A stretch of DNA of 12,778 nucleotides from Spirochaetia bacterium UBA5368 (GCA_002407865.1 DHPI01000057.1:10237-23014); one strand, 5' to 3'. Shown: positions 1 through 7,009, counted from the stretch's first letter. A program made the numbers and translations. Notes: a model not told the origin generated them from the sequence alone.

Positions 1-1
1 T

Positions 2-547
2 AAAAAGCAGGGTATCAGGTTCTTCGAGAAAATCAGGAGCGACATCAGGCAGCGTGTCGAGAGCGGCGAGGGAACCCTCTCCGGCGGCAAGGAGCGCTAT
101 CGCCTCCTTTTCGAGGGGATTCCCTTCTGGTACCGCATGAGGTTCATGTACGATCTTGCGAAATATAACGCGGTTGTCACCTACGAGCCCTATACCTTTT
201 CTTTCGCGCCGCGCAAACCGGTCGGCCGTGATTACGCGGATACCCTCAGGGAAGTCGCCCGCATCATGATGGATCTTCCCTATTCGTACAACCTCGAGAA
301 GCGGATCGAGTACTTTACACAGGCGGTACGGGACTATCGCATCGACGGGGTCATTTTGCACGAAAACCTGTCATGTCGGCCTTCGAGTGCCGGCATGATC
401 GACCTGAAAAACGCGCTTCGCGACAATTGCGGCATACCGGTGCTTATACTCCAGTGCGACATGAACGATCCGCGCGCCTATTCTGACGCGCAGATGAAAA
501 CGAGGATTGAAAGTTTTATCGAACTGATGAAAAAGAACGAAAAGTAA
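2..547 (+). CDS. 2-hydroxyacyl-CoA dehydratase subunit, 3' part only
   Basis: The reading frame is open from the first bases of the window to TAA at 545-547, so the gene starts upstream and 181 C-terminal residues are visible. The protein resembles the D-component of 2-hydroxyacyl-CoA dehydratases and benzoyl-CoA reductases (HgdB/BcrB-type). Visible family features are ERYRLLFEGIPFW near visible residues 32-44, the segment ILHENLSCRPSS with a candidate Fe-S ligand Cys at about residue 125, GIPVLILQCDMNDPR, and the closing QMKTRIESFIELM. Members bind a [4Fe-4S] cluster. They remove water from 2-hydroxyacyl-CoA or reduce aromatic CoA esters by radical chemistry, with an ATP-dependent activator protein. 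The partner subunit and activator would be expected upstream, outside the window. The substrate cannot be told from this fragment. The gene converges on the FATP-like gene, with 22 bp between stop codons and no clear terminator. Confidence 0.85.
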   Translation, partial: KKQGIRFFEKIRSDIRQRVESGEGTLSGGKERYRLLFEGIPFWYRMRFMYDLAKYNAVVTYEPYTFSFAPRKPVGRDYADTLREVARIMMDLPYSYNLEKRIEYFTQAVRDYRIDGVILHENLSCRPSSAGMIDLKNALRDNCGIPVLILQCDMNDPRAYSDAQMKTRIESFIELMKKNEK

Positions 548-569
548 TAATCGCGCCGGGACAATGCCG

Positions 570-2408
570 CTACCCGAGCAGGGCTTCCCGGCCGTTCTTT
601 CTGAATCCGTCTTTGAGCTCGAGAAATTTTTCCCGCGTCAGCCTGTGATATGTGGCTCCGCCCCGTTCCCGGAAATAGACCTGCATATCCGGGTTGGATT
701 CCATATTGAAATGGTCTTTTTTGTATGGGCGTACCATGATCTTCTGCGTGTCGGTAACGGGGAAGGTATCGATGATTCGTATATAATCCGGCATCCACTT
801 GGGGTCCATGCCCCCCTCTTTCTGCTGTTTTAAAAGCCAGGAATGCACCTCGTCCGGATTGAAGACGTGGCCCTTTTTAAGCTGGATGGTTATCATTACC
901 CGTTCGTCGGCCACATGGCATGGCGCGCCGTACGCCACGGCGCAATCCACGCAGGGGATTGCCTGTGCGAATTGCAGTACGTTCTCGGCGGAGAAGTTCT
1001 CTCCGTCCTTGCGGATCCAGTCGTCGGTGCGGCCGTTGAAGTAAAGGTAGCGCTTGCCATTAATAACGCGGACATGGCCGAGGTCGCCGGAATGATAAAA
1101 CCCGTTGCGGAATTTCTGGCTGGTCGCGCTTTTATTTTCGAAATACCCGTCGAACCTGACGTTCTCAGCTCCCACCTTTCGGCAAATTTCTCCCACTGCC
1201 GTATCATAGTTCTCGAGCCTGCCATGTGCGTCAACAATGCCCTGGGGGCATTCTTTTCCCTCTTCATCGAGGATCAAAACGTCTTTCGGCGCAATTCCCA
1301 CGCTTTCAATCGGGTCGCCCGGCGTATTGGCTGTGGTGATGACCGCTTCGGTGGACCCGTATATCTCATAAATATGCTCCATGCCGAGGTAGCGCATCAG
1401 GTTTGCGCGGTCAATTACGGATGCCCCGTTTCCGTATGCCGCGCGGAAGCGGTTTTTTGGGTGGTTGGCAAGCGCCGTAACGATCTCGTCGCCGCTTCCG
1501 TACTTTTTTTCAAGCGCGTCGATAATGTAATGGAGCGGCTGGCCCACGTAATTGAGGAACGTTACGCCGTATTCCAGCATGTCTCCCTCAAATGCGCTGG
1601 CGCTGAACTTCCTCTTGAGCACAAAACTTCCGCCCACAATAAGCTGGGGCAATATGCCGATATACCATGCGTTGGAATGAAATAGCGGCATTGAAATATA
1701 TCCCCGGTCCTTTTTGGTGAGATGGACCGCGGATTGCACGATAAATCCCGCCCCCACGAGCTTGGCGTGCGTGCAGGGAACGCCTTTGGGCATTCCCGTG
1801 GTGCCCGAAGTGTAAATAACGATGACCGGGCTGAAATTGTCGACGCGCACCAGGTAGCGACGCGGCACCTTCGCCGGGGATTCTTCAATAGCTTTTTTTA
1901 GGCTCTTGAAGCCTGATTTTTTGACTTCCGCGTCCGTTCCCACGCAGAGGATGTCTTTTCTGCCGATGACTGAAATGTGTTTGATTACCCTGCCGACCTC
2001 TTCCGAGGAATTCTTGTTAACGATCAGAAACGATATCTTTGCCTGGTCTATTACTTTCACCAGCGTCTCGCCGCGAAACCCCGTATTGATCGCAAAGAGC
2101 ACCGAGTTGCTCAGCCCTGCCGCCAGTGAGGCGAACACGTATTCCGGGGTATTCTCCATGTAGACGCCAAGCGCCAGCCGGTCTTTTTTGCCGAGCTTTC
2201 CCGCATCGACCATCCTTTTCCTTACTGACAGAAAAAAGTTCGCGTATCGTTTGGATTGATTGAAAACATCCCGGTAGGTATATTCCCTGCCTTCAAATAT
2301 AAACAATACGCGGTCCCTGCGAGTCCATATCCACCAGACAGTGATTTTTATCATGGTTTGAAAATTTACGAACCATAAAAAACGCCGGAGTATTGTTTTT
2401 AAATTCAT
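570..2408 (-). CDS. FATP-like long-chain acyl-CoA synthetase (AMP-binding)
   Basis: A 612-residue member of the adenylate-forming (ANL) superfamily, closest in style to the fatty acid transport protein/very-long-chain acyl-CoA synthetase branch. It should activate fatty acids to acyl-CoA through an acyl-adenylate. Motifs in order are the P-loop-like IYTSGTTGMPKG (residues 198-209), YGSTEA (350-355), FYHSGDLG (about 437-444), the hinge region GRTDDWIRKDGENFSAENV (459-477), and a C-terminal TDTQKIMVR holding the expected catalytic Lys (about 556). The N-terminus is basic and hydrophobic (residues 1-30), which fits membrane association. I chose ATG at 2408 because AGAGGTG lies just upstream. The in-frame TTG at 2453 has no comparable ribosome binding site and adds only 15 residues. 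It is the last gene of a minus-strand series after the ligase and the CHI-like gene, 157 bp downstream of the latter, so it may have its own promoter. Chain-length preference is unknown. Confidence 0.88.
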   Translation of the reverse strand: MNLKTILRRFLWFVNFQTMIKITVWWIWTRRDRVLFIFEGREYTYRDVFNQSKRYANFFLSVRKRMVDAGKLGKKDRLALGVYMENTPEYVFASLAAGLSNSVLFAINTGFRGETLVKVIDQAKISFLIVNKNSSEEVGRVIKHISVIGRKDILCVGTDAEVKKSGFKSLKKAIEESPAKVPRRYLVRVDNFSPVIVIYTSGTTGMPKGVPCTHAKLVGAGFIVQSAVHLTKKDRGYISMPLFHSNAWYIGILPQLIVGGSFVLKRKFSASAFEGDMLEYGVTFLNYVGQPLHYIIDALEKKYGSGDEIVTALANHPKNRFRAAYGNGASVIDRANLMRYLGMEHIYEIYGSTEAVITTANTPGDPIESVGIAPKDVLILDEEGKECPQGIVDAHGRLENYDTAVGEICRKVGAENVRFDGYFENKSATSQKFRNGFYHSGDLGHVRVINGKRYLYFNGRTDDWIRKDGENFSAENVLQFAQAIPCVDCAVAYGAPCHVADERVMITIQLKKGHVFNPDEVHSWLLKQQKEGGMDPKWMPDYIRIIDTFPVTDTQKIMVRPYKKDHFNMESNPDMQVYFRERGGATYHRLTREKFLELKDGFRKNGREALLG

Positions 2409-2536
2409 ATGCACCTCTTCCCTGGCAAAATTATTGTATGCCGCCCGCGTCAAAACATCGTTTGCCGTATTCCCCTCATTCCTGCGTTTTTATTTATCCT
2501 GACAGTATCGTGATTCTTTTTTCAATTAGTTTATAT

Positions 2537-2551
2537 ACTCAAATTTTGAGT
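2537..2551. promoter_or_regulatory. 15-bp palindrome ACTCAAATTTTGAGT
   Basis: Two perfect 7-base arms (ACTCAAA and TTTGAGT) surround a single central base. The site lies 15 bp past the CHI-like stop codon and about 130 bp upstream of the FATP-like start. The 1-base centre rules out a normal RNA hairpin of full length, and the T-run lies on the plus-strand side where no gene ends. A protein-binding operator for the FATP-like gene therefore fits better than a terminator. It is different from the palindromes at 5399 and 5526. It could also be chance in A/T-rich DNA. Confidence 0.35.
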
Positions 2552-2565
2552 TTTTTAAAAAGCCG

Positions 2566-3135
2566 TTAATTGCTTACCAGCATGCCCTTCCTCAAAGCTG
2601 GATTCATTGTTGTGGGGCCAAGCCAGATGCCGAAAAGCGCTTTCTTGAACTCAAGTCCGCTGGATGCGGCCTTAAACGTCCCGTTTTTGTACACACAAGT
2701 GCCTTTCGCGGGGTCATACATAATATCGTACACGTCATTTTTTGAAATGCCTTCTTTGAAGATAGCAATGAATTGCTCGATCTGGTTTTTGATTGGGGCG
2801 ATATTGCCGCCGGTGGAGCGGCTGAACCCCTCGCGGGTATTGACCTCGAAGTCCTTCGGGGAAATGAGTTTCGACACGATGTGAAGACGTATCATCATGG
2901 GTTCGTTGGCGTTGATGATTGCCGCACCGTCAGAAGACTTTGATTGTAAATAGAGGCCGCCGGCATAGATATCAAGCATGAGTTTTGTGCGAACGCCGGC
3001 TCCGTTGAGAACAAGGGAAGAATTCCCCGCCTTGAAGCTGTCAGGCATGGTGATGCCCGCAATTTTCATGGCGAAAGTCGACGCGGAAAAGCCAACCGAT
3101 ACGATCAAGACGACAAGCGGAATTTTTATTCGCAT
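2566..3135 (-). CDS. exported chalcone-isomerase-fold (CHI-like) lipid-associated protein
   Basis: A 189-residue protein starting MRIKIPLVVLIVSVGF and ending its signal peptide near TFA (residues 20-22), so it should act in the periplasm. The mature part has the hallmarks of bacterial chalcone isomerase-like proteins: LNGAGVRTK (43-51), a Y-x-G-G-LYL strand (57-63), IRLHIVSK (82-89), and the conserved ending LEFKKALFGIWLG with LRKGML (161-186). Bacterial members are not known to act on flavonoids. Related plant FAP proteins with this fold bind fatty acids. The position between two acyl-CoA synthetase genes fits fatty acid binding or transfer before activation, but that is inference. ATG at 3135 is preceded by GAGGTG. 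The gene lies 115 bp after the ligase stop and 157 bp before the FATP-like start. Confidence 0.87.
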   Translation of the reverse strand: MRIKIPLVVLIVSVGFSASTFAMKIAGITMPDSFKAGNSSLVLNGAGVRTKLMLDIYAGGLYLQSKSSDGAAIINANEPMMIRLHIVSKLISPKDFEVNTREGFSRSTGGNIAPIKNQIEQFIAIFKEGISKNDVYDIMYDPAKGTCVYKNGTFKAASSGLEFKKALFGIWLGPTTMNPALRKGMLVSN

Positions 3136-3250
3136 ACAGCACCTCGTTGAATTTTTTTAACTGTCCCTGAAGCCCCTGATTACCGGGGTGAGAGACTGGC
3201 CGTTGTTTTTTAAACGACTAAAGTTGTCAAAGAAAGATTGCTCGTTATAA

Positions 3251-5113
3251 TTATTTCCTCGCCGCAGCCGGAATCGTCATTTTGCCGGCGACAATTGTTT
3301 TCAATGCCTTTTTGTCAACCTTGTGCACGGGCGTCATCGGGATTTCGTCGAAGAAAAACACCTTTTTCGGCACGGCGTATTTTGCAATGCGCTCCTTGAG
3401 GTAGCCGATGATATCCTCCTCCGTGACTTTGCCGGCAAATTCCCTTTTCAGTTGCAGGCATGCCACAACGCGTTCGCTGCCCTCTCTTTCCGGATCGGGA
3501 ACACCCACTGAGGCGGCCAGCTCTACGGACGGATGAGCGTAGAGTATGTCCTCCATCTCCCTCGTGTAAACCTTGAACCCGGAAACGATAACCATGTCTT
3601 TCGTGCGGTCGACGATGTAAAAGTAGCCGTTTTCGTCGATTCGGACTATATCGCCGGTGCGGACGTAGCCATCCCCGTCAAGGCCGGCCCCCGCCTCGGG
3701 CCAGTAGCCGAGCATGCGCTGGGGTCCCCTGAGGCACATCTCACCGGACTTGCCCGCTTTTATTTCTTCAAGCGTAAGCGGCCTGTCCGTGTCAATATCG
3801 ACGATCTTGACTTCGGTATCGGGAAAAGGGAACCCGGTGGTGCCTCTTTTCTCGATGGAAGAACGTTTTTTCTTTTTGCCGCTGAATGAAACGAGGGTTG
3901 AAATGAGAAAGCCCATGGACTTCCCCACCATTAAAGGGCCCGCAAGCCGTAAAATAAAGTTGACCGTGCGCAGGATAATCGGAGAGCCGATTACCGCGCA
4001 GAGGATGCGCACAATGGTTCTGCCGCCGAATACCCGGAGCAGAAGGGATGTGTTGAGATGGGTGACGGGAGACATCTCGGAGAGGCCATACCCTTCCATG
4101 ACGCCTCCGCTCATTTTTTTCTCGAATTCTTTTTGTATGTTTGCGGGAAGCGGCGCCGAGCCGGATATCGCAAGCATGCCCATCCCTTTAAGCTCGTTTT
4201 CGGCCAGCTTCATAAATTGTGTAGGAACGCCAATCTGAAGAATAGGCCGGTGTTTTTTTATCATCTCAACCATGCCTGCGGTGTCGCGCGTGTCGGGCAC
4301 GATGAGCTGGTTATAGCCGTATATGCACATGGTATGCATGATGATATGGCCGTAGGAATGAAAGAAGGGGAGGCCCAGAAGCACGGAAGCGGCGCCGGTC
4401 GTCATGTGGCCGATGGCCCCGAAGGCGTAGTTGTTTTGTATCGAGTTGGCGTAAATGTTACGGTGCGTCAGCATGCACCCCTTTGGCAGGCCGGTTGTGC
4501 CGCCGGTGAAAAGGAGCGTTTCAAGGTCTTTTTCCACATCAAATGAAAACGCGGGAGGGGCAGGCGCATGTTTTTTGATGAGATCGGTCATCCAGTGAGC
4601 GCCCTTGATGGCCGTTTTTTTGCTGACGGACTTTGGATCCGAGTACTCGCGCAGGGAGCAAAGAATAATGTGGCGTATGACGCTCCGGGGAAGTATTTCC
4701 TTCAGTAGCGGCTCATATTCATCAAGAAGAATAATTGCGGCAGGAGAACCCTTTTCAAATTTATTTATAAGGATATCGGCCGGTTCGAGGCTGCTGCTGG
4801 GTATATGAACCAGCCCGGCCCTGGAGATGGCGTAATCGGCTATAATAAATTGTACAGAGGTGGGAAGAAGTGTGGCGACGCGGTCCCCTTTTTTGAGACC
4901 GAGCGCATGCATTGCCGTCGCCAGACGCTCAACGCTGTCTTTGAGGGCGGGATACGGCATTTTTGTATTATATTGGATAATACCGTTTTTGGGAAATCTT
5001 TTTGCCGCCTGGTAAAGAATATCATGAACCGGCTTGTCGGGATACGGCTCGAGTGTTTCTGGAATTCCGAATACCTTATACTCTTTTACCCAGGGCATCA
5101 CTTCTTCACGCAT
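3251..5113 (-). CDS. long-chain fatty acid-CoA ligase with a hydrophobic insertion
   Basis: A 620-residue FadD-like adenylate-forming enzyme. Motifs in order are the P-loop-like FTGGTTGLPKG (about residues 202-212), the short VPTQF segment (about 296-300), EGYGLSEMSP (340-349), YVRTGD (483-488), the hinge DRTKDMVIVSGFKVY (502-516), and C-terminal PMTPVHKVDKKAL with the likely catalytic Lys at 598. It should convert fatty acid, ATP and CoA to acyl-CoA, AMP and PPi. ATG at 5113 was chosen because GGAGGT sits 6 bases upstream. The in-frame TTG at 5167 lacks such a site. Unusually, about 65 extra residues (about 355-421) lie between the A5 motif and the GTTGFPFPDTEVKIVD strand, where E. coli FadD has only a short loop. 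The insert is hydrophobic with spaced arginines and closes with KKKKR, perhaps a membrane-contact segment. The gene is first in the minus-strand lipid cluster, behind a long leader and a palindromic operator. Confidence 0.9.
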   Translation of the reverse strand: MREEVMPWVKEYKVFGIPETLEPYPDKPVHDILYQAAKRFPKNGIIQYNTKMPYPALKDSVERLATAMHALGLKKGDRVATLLPTSVQFIIADYAISRAGLVHIPSSSLEPADILINKFEKGSPAAIILLDEYEPLLKEILPRSVIRHIILCSLREYSDPKSVSKKTAIKGAHWMTDLIKKHAPAPPAFSFDVEKDLETLLFTGGTTGLPKGCMLTHRNIYANSIQNNYAFGAIGHMTTGAASVLLGLPFFHSYGHIIMHTMCIYGYNQLIVPDTRDTAGMVEMIKKHRPILQIGVPTQFMKLAENELKGMGMLAISGSAPLPANIQKEFEKKMSGGVMEGYGLSEMSPVTHLNTSLLLRVFGGRTIVRILCAVIGSPIILRTVNFILRLAGPLMVGKSMGFLISTLVSFSGKKKKRSSIEKRGTTGFPFPDTEVKIVDIDTDRPLTLEEIKAGKSGEMCLRGPQRMLGYWPEAGAGLDGDGYVRTGDIVRIDENGYFYIVDRTKDMVIVSGFKVYTREMEDILYAHPSVELAASVGVPDPEREGSERVVACLQLKREFAGKVTEEDIIGYLKERIAKYAVPKKVFFFDEIPMTPVHKVDKKALKTIVAGKMTIPAAARK

Positions 5114-5397
5114 TGCGAACCTCCGGTCATTGTTTTGATTCCAAAACATACTACACGACAAAGGCAAGGTTAGTTGTTTTGTAAAAACCGCATCAATGTG
5201 ACGGCGACGCGGGTTATGTATGCGAATAATCAGAGTAACACGGACAGTGAGGACAGGGCAAATGCCATATAATCCTCGATTTTCATTGCCCGGACATAAA
5301 GAGGTTTACTGTGTTCGTTTCTTGCAGTAGTAGCTCTCTTATGCTCGTGTGCGGATATCGTCCGAAAATATCCGGAAAGGACTTTTTGATGCAATAA
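5114..5397 (-). other. long 5' leader of the ligase gene
   Basis: About 285 bases separate the ligase ATG from the operator/promoter at 5398-5436. I see no gene in it on either strand. It holds a perfect 7-bp inverted repeat CGGATAT/ATATCCG (5352-5358 and 5368-5374, 9-base loop), about 25 bp inside the predicted transcript start. It also holds a short minus-strand open frame of 18 codons beginning MKIEDYMAF, without a convincing ribosome binding site. It could be plain untranslated leader or a remnant of a lost gene. Confidence 0.4.
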
Positions 5398-5417
5398 GAC
5401 TGACATGTCAGTATATT
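5398..5417 (-). promoter_or_regulatory. palindromic operator, copy 1 (ligase side)
   Basis: On the minus strand this reads AATATACTGACATGTCAGTC, with the perfect 14-bp palindrome ACTGACATGTCAGT at 5399-5412. The same 20 bases occur in the opposite orientation at 5521-5540. The palindrome overlaps the last three bases of a minus-strand TATACT -10 candidate, which is a repressor-blocking position. The length and symmetry fit a homodimeric regulator such as the TetR family, which commonly controls fatty acid degradation. The regulator is not encoded in this window, so its identity is unknown. Confidence 0.7.
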
Positions 5418-5436
5418 ATATGTGGCAAATTGTCAA
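5410..5436 (-). promoter_or_regulatory. candidate sigma-70 promoter for the ligase cluster
   Basis: On the minus strand TTGACA (5436-5431, full consensus) is followed after 15 bases by TATACT (5415-5410, 5 of 6). The spacer is shorter than the usual 17. The -10 runs into operator copy 1. Transcription would start around 5400 and read the long leader into the acyl-CoA ligase. Confidence 0.5.
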
Positions 5437-5496
5437 GTTTATTTTCTTCACCGTGAACAGATGTTTTTTGTGCCGTGCGTTTTCAATAAAAAATAA

Positions 5497-5528
5497 TTGA
5501 CATATTTTGTTGAATGAAAAAATATACT
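5497..5528 (+). promoter_or_regulatory. candidate sigma-70 promoter for the 3-hydroxyacyl-CoA dehydrogenase transcript
   Basis: TTGACA at 5497-5502 is a full -35 consensus. The best -10 is TATACT at 5523-5528 (5 of 6), but at a 20-base spacing. With a 17-base spacing the -10 would be the poor AAATAT at 5520-5525. The same TATACT is placed identically against the palindrome in the opposite-facing promoter, which supports its use. Either -10 abuts or overlaps operator copy 2. Confidence 0.5.
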
Positions 5529-5540
5529 GACATGTCAGTC
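5521..5540 (+). promoter_or_regulatory. palindromic operator, copy 2 (dehydrogenase side)
   Basis: This reads AATATACTGACATGTCAGTC on the plus strand, identical over 20 bases to copy 1 read from the other strand. The perfect palindrome lies at 5526-5539. It sits between the -35 TTGACA and the ribosome binding site GGAGG (5554-5558) of the acyl-CoA dehydrogenase remnant, where a bound repressor would stop rightward transcription. Together the two copies make a mirrored, co-regulated divergent control region of 143 bp. Confidence 0.7.
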
Positions 5541-5564
5541 CGATAATCTCCCCGGAGGCTCTTC

Positions 5565-5781
5565 ATGCTGCCGTTCGCCATGTCAAAAGAACAACGCATG
5601 TTAAAAGATACTGTTGCGAAACTGATCAAGGGTATGGTGCGGGATACCGCCCATACAATGGGCGAAAAAGGCGGCAATGTGCGGCAGCACGATCATGGAT
5701 ATCTTTGAGGGGACTTCACAGATACAGCGCCTCATTATTGCGAGGAGCGTGCCTGGTCTGTCGAGCAAGGAGTTGAAATAA
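5565..5781 (+). pseudogene. acyl-CoA dehydrogenase, internally deleted and frameshifted
   Basis: ATG at 5565 has a good ribosome binding site (GGAGG, 5554-5558). It opens a 47-codon frame, MLPFAMSKEQRMLKDTVAKL and onward to about GEKGG, that matches the N-terminal helix of acyl-CoA dehydrogenases, then ends at TGA (5706-5708). In the next frame, positions 5692-5781 encode IMDIFEGTSQIQRLIIAR and a short tail to TAA (5779-5781). This is the hallmark C-terminus of the family, containing the catalytic-region Glu of the IFEGTSQIQ motif. A normal member has about 380 residues, so roughly 300 central codons are missing and the junction, near 5670-5692, is out of frame. No active enzyme can result. 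It sits 23 bp ahead of the 3-hydroxyacyl-CoA dehydrogenase, as an intact gene would in a beta-oxidation operon. Assembly error is the main alternative. Confidence 0.8.
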
Positions 5782-5804
5782 AAAATGAACAGCAAGGAGA
5801 TCAG

Positions 5805-6974
5805 ATGATGAAGGTTGACGATGTGAAAAAGATTGCGGTTATCGGATCGGGGGCGATGGGGCATGGCATTGCGCAGGTGTGCGCAGTTGCCGGATTCAAC
5901 GTGGTGATGAAAGACGTGAAAAGGGAATTTCTCGACAACGGCGTGGCAAAAATAGGGGAGAGTCTTCAGTTTCTCGTGGACAAAGGCAAGATGCAGGCCG
6001 GTGAGATGCGGAAAATAATAAATGAGCGCATCAAAACGTCCCTTGACACCGCGGAAGCCGTCAGGGATGCGCAGGTGGTCATTGAAGCTGTGCCGGAAAA
6101 AATGGACCTGAAAAAATCCGTCTTCAAAGAAATATCAGAATTAGCCGCCGTGGACGCCATCCTCGCGACCAATACGTCGACCATGAGCATATCGGAAATT
6201 GGCAGCGTCGTAAAAAAACCGGATCGTTTTCTTGGCCTGCACTTTTTCAATCCGGTCAATAGGATGAAGCTTGTCGAGGTCATATACGGGGACAGATCGA
6301 GCCATGCCGCGATAGATCTCATGTGCGAACTATCCAAAAAAATAGACAAGCTGCCGGTCAGGGTGCTCAAAGACCGTCCTGGATTTATTGTGAACAGGAT
6401 TAACGCGCCAAACCAGGCCCTGCTCAGCGCCATTCTCGACGAAGGCAAGATGAAGCCCGACGAAATGGATGCCGTAATGAAAAAGATGGGCGCCAAAATG
6501 GCACCCTTCGAAACGGCCGATTTTGTAGGATTGGACGTCTTCTGCCATACCCTCGAATATTATGCGAATACCCTTTCCCCGCAGTACAAACCAGGCACGT
6601 ATCTCACCGATAAGGTGGCAAAGGGCGAGCTTGGACAGAAGACGGGAAAGGGGATTTACCTGTGGGAAAACGGCAAAGCGGTGATCGATTTATCCAGAGA
6701 AACGCAGGATATCACCCCCTTGCACCTCCTTGCCGTCCAGGTCAATGAGGCGGTCAAGGTTTTCAAGGAAGGCCTGGCTGTATCGACGGAGGAAATAGAC
6801 ACTGCGGTGAAGTTCGGAATGAATGCCTTCGCGGGCCCCTTCGTTCTCGCTTCGGGCATGCAGCCCGAGCAACTTACCGAGGCGCTCGAGTTTCTGTACA
6901 AGCGTTTTGGCCTTGAAATGCTCAAGCCGGAAAAGGAGATCAGGGACGGATCGTTCAAGTCTCTCGGAAAGTGA
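5805..6974 (+). CDS. 3-hydroxyacyl-CoA dehydrogenase, two C-terminal domains
   Basis: A 389-residue NAD-dependent enzyme that oxidises 3-hydroxyacyl-CoA to 3-oxoacyl-CoA in beta-oxidation, or works in reverse. The N-terminal Rossmann domain shows AVIGSGAMGHGIAQ (11-24), followed by VVIEAVPE (91-98) and NTSTMSISEI (123-132). The catalytic pair is visible as His146 in GLHFFNPV and Glu158 in KLVEV, 12 residues apart as in characterised enzymes, followed by RPGFIVNRI (191-199). After the first 3HCDH C-terminal domain (about 193-290, ending GKGIYLWENG) a second, weaker copy fills about 305-385, including DTAVKFGMNAFAGPF. There is no enoyl-CoA hydratase domain, unlike FadB/FadJ. AAGGAG at 5794-5799 supports ATG 5805, and ATG 5808 is equally possible. 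It follows the acyl-CoA dehydrogenase remnant, probably on the same transcript under operator copy 2, and converges on the exosortase gene. Confidence 0.93.
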   Translation: MMKVDDVKKIAVIGSGAMGHGIAQVCAVAGFNVVMKDVKREFLDNGVAKIGESLQFLVDKGKMQAGEMRKIINERIKTSLDTAEAVRDAQVVIEAVPEKMDLKKSVFKEISELAAVDAILATNTSTMSISEIGSVVKKPDRFLGLHFFNPVNRMKLVEVIYGDRSSHAAIDLMCELSKKIDKLPVRVLKDRPGFIVNRINAPNQALLSAILDEGKMKPDEMDAVMKKMGAKMAPFETADFVGLDVFCHTLEYYANTLSPQYKPGTYLTDKVAKGELGQKTGKGIYLWENGKAVIDLSRETQDITPLHLLAVQVNEAVKVFKEGLAVSTEEIDTAVKFGMNAFAGPFVLASGMQPEQLTEALEFLYKRFGLEMLKPEKEIRDGSFKSLGK

Positions 6975-6984
6975 CCCATACATA

Positions 6985-7009
6985 GCGCCTTACCATGATC
7001 GGGCGTTTG
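6985..7009 (+). terminator. weak hairpin between convergent genes
   Basis: GCGCC (6985-6989) can pair with GGCGT (7002-7006) across a 12-base loop, followed by TTG. It lies in the 35-bp gap between the dehydrogenase and exosortase stop codons, where a terminator is expected. The stem is short and the T-run is poor. Confidence 0.25.

Noticed and set aside
548..569. A terminator between the convergent dehydratase and FATP-like genes.
   Set aside because: Only a 4-bp CGGG/CCCG stem with a large loop and no T-run can be drawn.
843..1685. A 280-codon open frame on the plus strand.
   Set aside because: It lies wholly antisense to the FATP-like gene, resembles no family and has no ribosome binding site that I can see. 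It is a shadow of the real gene, as are the other long overlapping frames opposite the ligase, exosortase and acyl-CoA dehydrogenase genes.
2409..2453. TTG start at 2453 for the FATP-like protein.
   Set aside because: ATG 2408 has AGAGGTG just upstream, and the extra 15 residues are not family-like.
5114..5167. TTG start at 5167 for the acyl-CoA ligase.
   Set aside because: ATG 5113 is preceded by GGAGGT at ideal spacing.
5398..5540. A 143-bp A/T-rich segment bounded by 20-base terminal inverted repeats, like a miniature transposable element (MITE).
   Set aside because: No target-site duplication flanks it (left flank ends in CAATAA, right begins CGATAA). Each arm is itself a perfect palindrome placed against promoter elements, so operators explain it better. 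More copies of the whole 143 bp elsewhere in the genome would revive the idea.
5565..5708. A genuine 47-residue small protein starting at a good ribosome binding site.
   Set aside because: Its first ~38 residues match the N-terminus of acyl-CoA dehydrogenases, and the family's C-terminus follows in another frame. A deletion remnant is more economical, although the short peptide may still be translated.
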